Positions 3,750 through 5,009 of a stretch of DNA of 5,009 bases are shown here, piece after piece. The position numbers were made by a program, and so were the translations under genes. The notes beneath the pieces were generated by a model. It did no database searches. It was not told the DNA's origin and saw nothing but the letters and a program-made list of their open reading frames with translations. The DNA is from Smithellaceae bacterium (GTDB taxonomy: Bacteria; Desulfobacterota; Syntrophia; Syntrophales; Smithellaceae), in the NCBI GenBank assembly GCA_028704195.1, contig JAQVLL010000180.1, positions 1-5,009 on the forward strand, read 5' to 3'. Positions within the stretch are counted from its first letter, which is position 1, and every line of letters begins with the position of its first letter.

Positions 3750-5009
3750 TTAATCTTCGAAATACTCGTTCTTCATCGTGACGGTCAGGCCGTCGCCGGA
3801 CAGCAGGCGAACCGCCAGGCCTTCAATCTTCGGCAGCTCATAACCGAAGAAATAACGACAGGCGACCATTTTGCCGTTGTAAAAATTCACGTCGGATTCG
3901 CCGGGATTCTTCTGTAGCGCCTTACTGGAGCAAACGGCCTGCCTGAGCCACTGCCAGGCAATGGCGATGATGCCGAAAAATTCCAGATACAAGGTGGCAT
4001 CCGCCAGAAACATTTCCGGACCTTCCTTGGCGGCAATCCCGAACAGATGCGCAGTAACTTTTTCAAGCTGCGCGATGGCTGACTGAAGCTGATCGGCAAA
4101 GGGCTTCAGTTCCATATCGTCTTGTGCCTCCCGGATGGCCTTGCGCACTTCCGCCAGATACAGCTGGGCGGCCTTGCCCTTCTTCATCATCATCTTTCGA
4201 CCGAGAAGGTCCATGCCCTGGATGCCGGTGGTTCCCTCGTGAATGGGGTGAATGCGCACGTCGCGGTAAAGCTGCTCGAGAGGAAACTCCTCGCAAAAGC
4301 CATAACCGCCGAGAATCTGCAGGCCCTGAGAACAGGACAGAATACCCATTTCCGCGGGATAGGACTTGGCAACCGGTGTCAGAAGTTCCAGAAGGAGATT
4401 GTAATTTTCACGTTCTTCTCCTTCGGTAACATGCTCCAGATCCTCATAAAGACCGCATTGAACCAGCAAGGCCAGCGAGCCTTCCACGACCGATTTCTGA
4501 AAAAGCAGCATGCGCCTGACGTCAGCATGCTCGATGATCGGAACCTGCGGGGATAATGGATCTTTTGAGCTCAGTTTTCGCCCCTGCGGTCTTTCCCTTG
4601 CGTATTCCAGAGAAGCGTAATAGGCCGCGGACGAAATGCAGGCGGCAGCCAGACCCACATCAATTCTGGCGCCGTTCATCATTTGAAACATATAAGCCAG
4701 ACCTTTGTTGGCCTCACCGACCAGCCAGCCGCGGCAATCGTCGTTCTCGCCGAAGGCCAGTTGGGTAATGGGAGCGCCTCGGTAACCCAGTTTATGGTAG
4801 ATCCCCGCACAATTGACATCGTTGAACTCGAGCGAACCGTCTTCCGTGATGCGTTTTTTCGGAATACTAAAGAGCGAAATACATTTAATGCCGGGAGGCG
4901 CGTCTTTGATTCTGACCAACGCCAGATGAATGACATTGTCGGTTCCGTCATGATCGCCTGCGGAGATGAAAAGTTTCTGACCCTTTATCTTGTAGTATCC
5001 CTGATCTGT
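3750..5009 (-). CDS. DmdC-like acyl-CoA dehydrogenase, C-terminal 419 residues (5' end outside window)
   Basis: FAD-dependent acyl-CoA dehydrogenase, which makes the alpha,beta double bond in an acyl-CoA and passes electrons to electron-transfer flavoprotein. The frame is open to the window edge; numbering from the first visible codon, KGQKLFISAGDHD (9-21) and HLALVRIKDAPPGIK belong to the central beta-domain. They resemble the long (about 600-residue) class that includes 3-methylmercaptopropionyl-CoA dehydrogenase DmdC. The helical domain carries GGYGFCEEFPLEQLYRDVRI (234-253) and IHEGTTGIQ (256-264), where E258 occupies the position of the catalytic base of medium-chain enzymes. A further 130 or so residues form the C-terminal extension typical of this class. 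The TTG at 4919 is internal, since family sequence continues upstream of it. The acyl substrate cannot be inferred: in syntrophic and sulfate-reducing anaerobes such paralogues are many. Stop TAA at 3752-3750. Confidence 0.92.
   Translation of the reverse strand, partial: TDQGYYKIKGQKLFISAGDHDGTDNVIHLALVRIKDAPPGIKCISLFSIPKKRITEDGSLEFNDVNCAGIYHKLGYRGAPITQLAFGENDDCRGWLVGEANKGLAYMFQMMNGARIDVGLAAACISSAAYYASLEYARERPQGRKLSSKDPLSPQVPIIEHADVRRMLLFQKSVVEGSLALLVQCGLYEDLEHVTEGEERENYNLLLELLTPVAKSYPAEMGILSCSQGLQILGGYGFCEEFPLEQLYRDVRIHPIHEGTTGIQGMDLLGRKMMMKKGKAAQLYLAEVRKAIREAQDDMELKPFADQLQSAIAQLEKVTAHLFGIAAKEGPEMFLADATLYLEFFGIIAIAWQWLRQAVCSSKALQKNPGESDVNFYNGKMVACRYFFGYELPKIEGLAVRLLSGDGLTVTMKNEYFED

Noticed and set aside
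4122..4556. 144-codon open frame on the + strand inside the acyl-CoA dehydrogenase
   Set aside because: Antisense shadow of a well-supported gene with no ribosome binding site or domain.
4919..4919. TTG at 4919 (- strand) as the true start of the acyl-CoA dehydrogenase
   Set aside because: The 30 codons upstream to the window edge are typical family sequence (KGQKLFISAGDHD), so the codon is internal.

Overview
The window looks like a piece of an anaerobic, delta-proteobacterial type genome (Desulfobacterota, for example a Syntrophia or sulfate-reducer relative). This placement is an inference from protein style, moderate GC, strong AAGGAGGT ribosome binding sites, an acyl-CoA dehydrogenase of the long DmdC-like class, and apparent use of UGA as selenocysteine. 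No single marker gene in the window fixes the taxon.

Layout, left to right. (1) Positions 1-696: the 3' part of a YkuE-type metallophosphoesterase, + strand. (2) Positions 825-1987: a promoter and a two-gene operon of split YeeE/YedE (DUF395, sulfur-transport) membrane half-proteins. The first half-gene is interrupted by an in-frame TGA at 1336-1338, exactly where the family carries the conserved Cys of its GGCTSGHG motif. Reading continues open after the TGA and ends at 1467, overlapping the start of the second half-gene by 8 bases. A perfect 6-bp hairpin with a GGUCUG loop lies 15 bases after the TGA. I therefore annotate 940-1467 as one selenoprotein gene rather than a truncated gene. This is the most interesting point in the window. 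(3) Positions 1988-2232: a short non-coding stretch with a long inverted repeat and the terminator of rpsT. (4) Positions 2233-2565: rpsT (ribosomal protein S20) on the - strand, with a TTG start and its own promoter. (5) Positions 2625-3740: a stand-alone papain-family (C1A) cysteine peptidase on the + strand with its own promoter and a strong terminator. (6) Positions 3750-5009: the C-terminal 419 codons of a DmdC-like acyl-CoA dehydrogenase on the - strand, converging on the peptidase and sharing its terminator.

The genes do not form one pathway; they are four or five separate transcription units. The only functional unit wholly inside the window is the YeeE pair. The first half carries a selenocysteine (Sec133) and the second carries Cys93 in its GYCP motif, so a heteromeric channel could place a selenol and a thiol in the same substrate path. 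Whether it moves thiosulfate, another sulfur species or a selenium compound cannot be read from the sequence.
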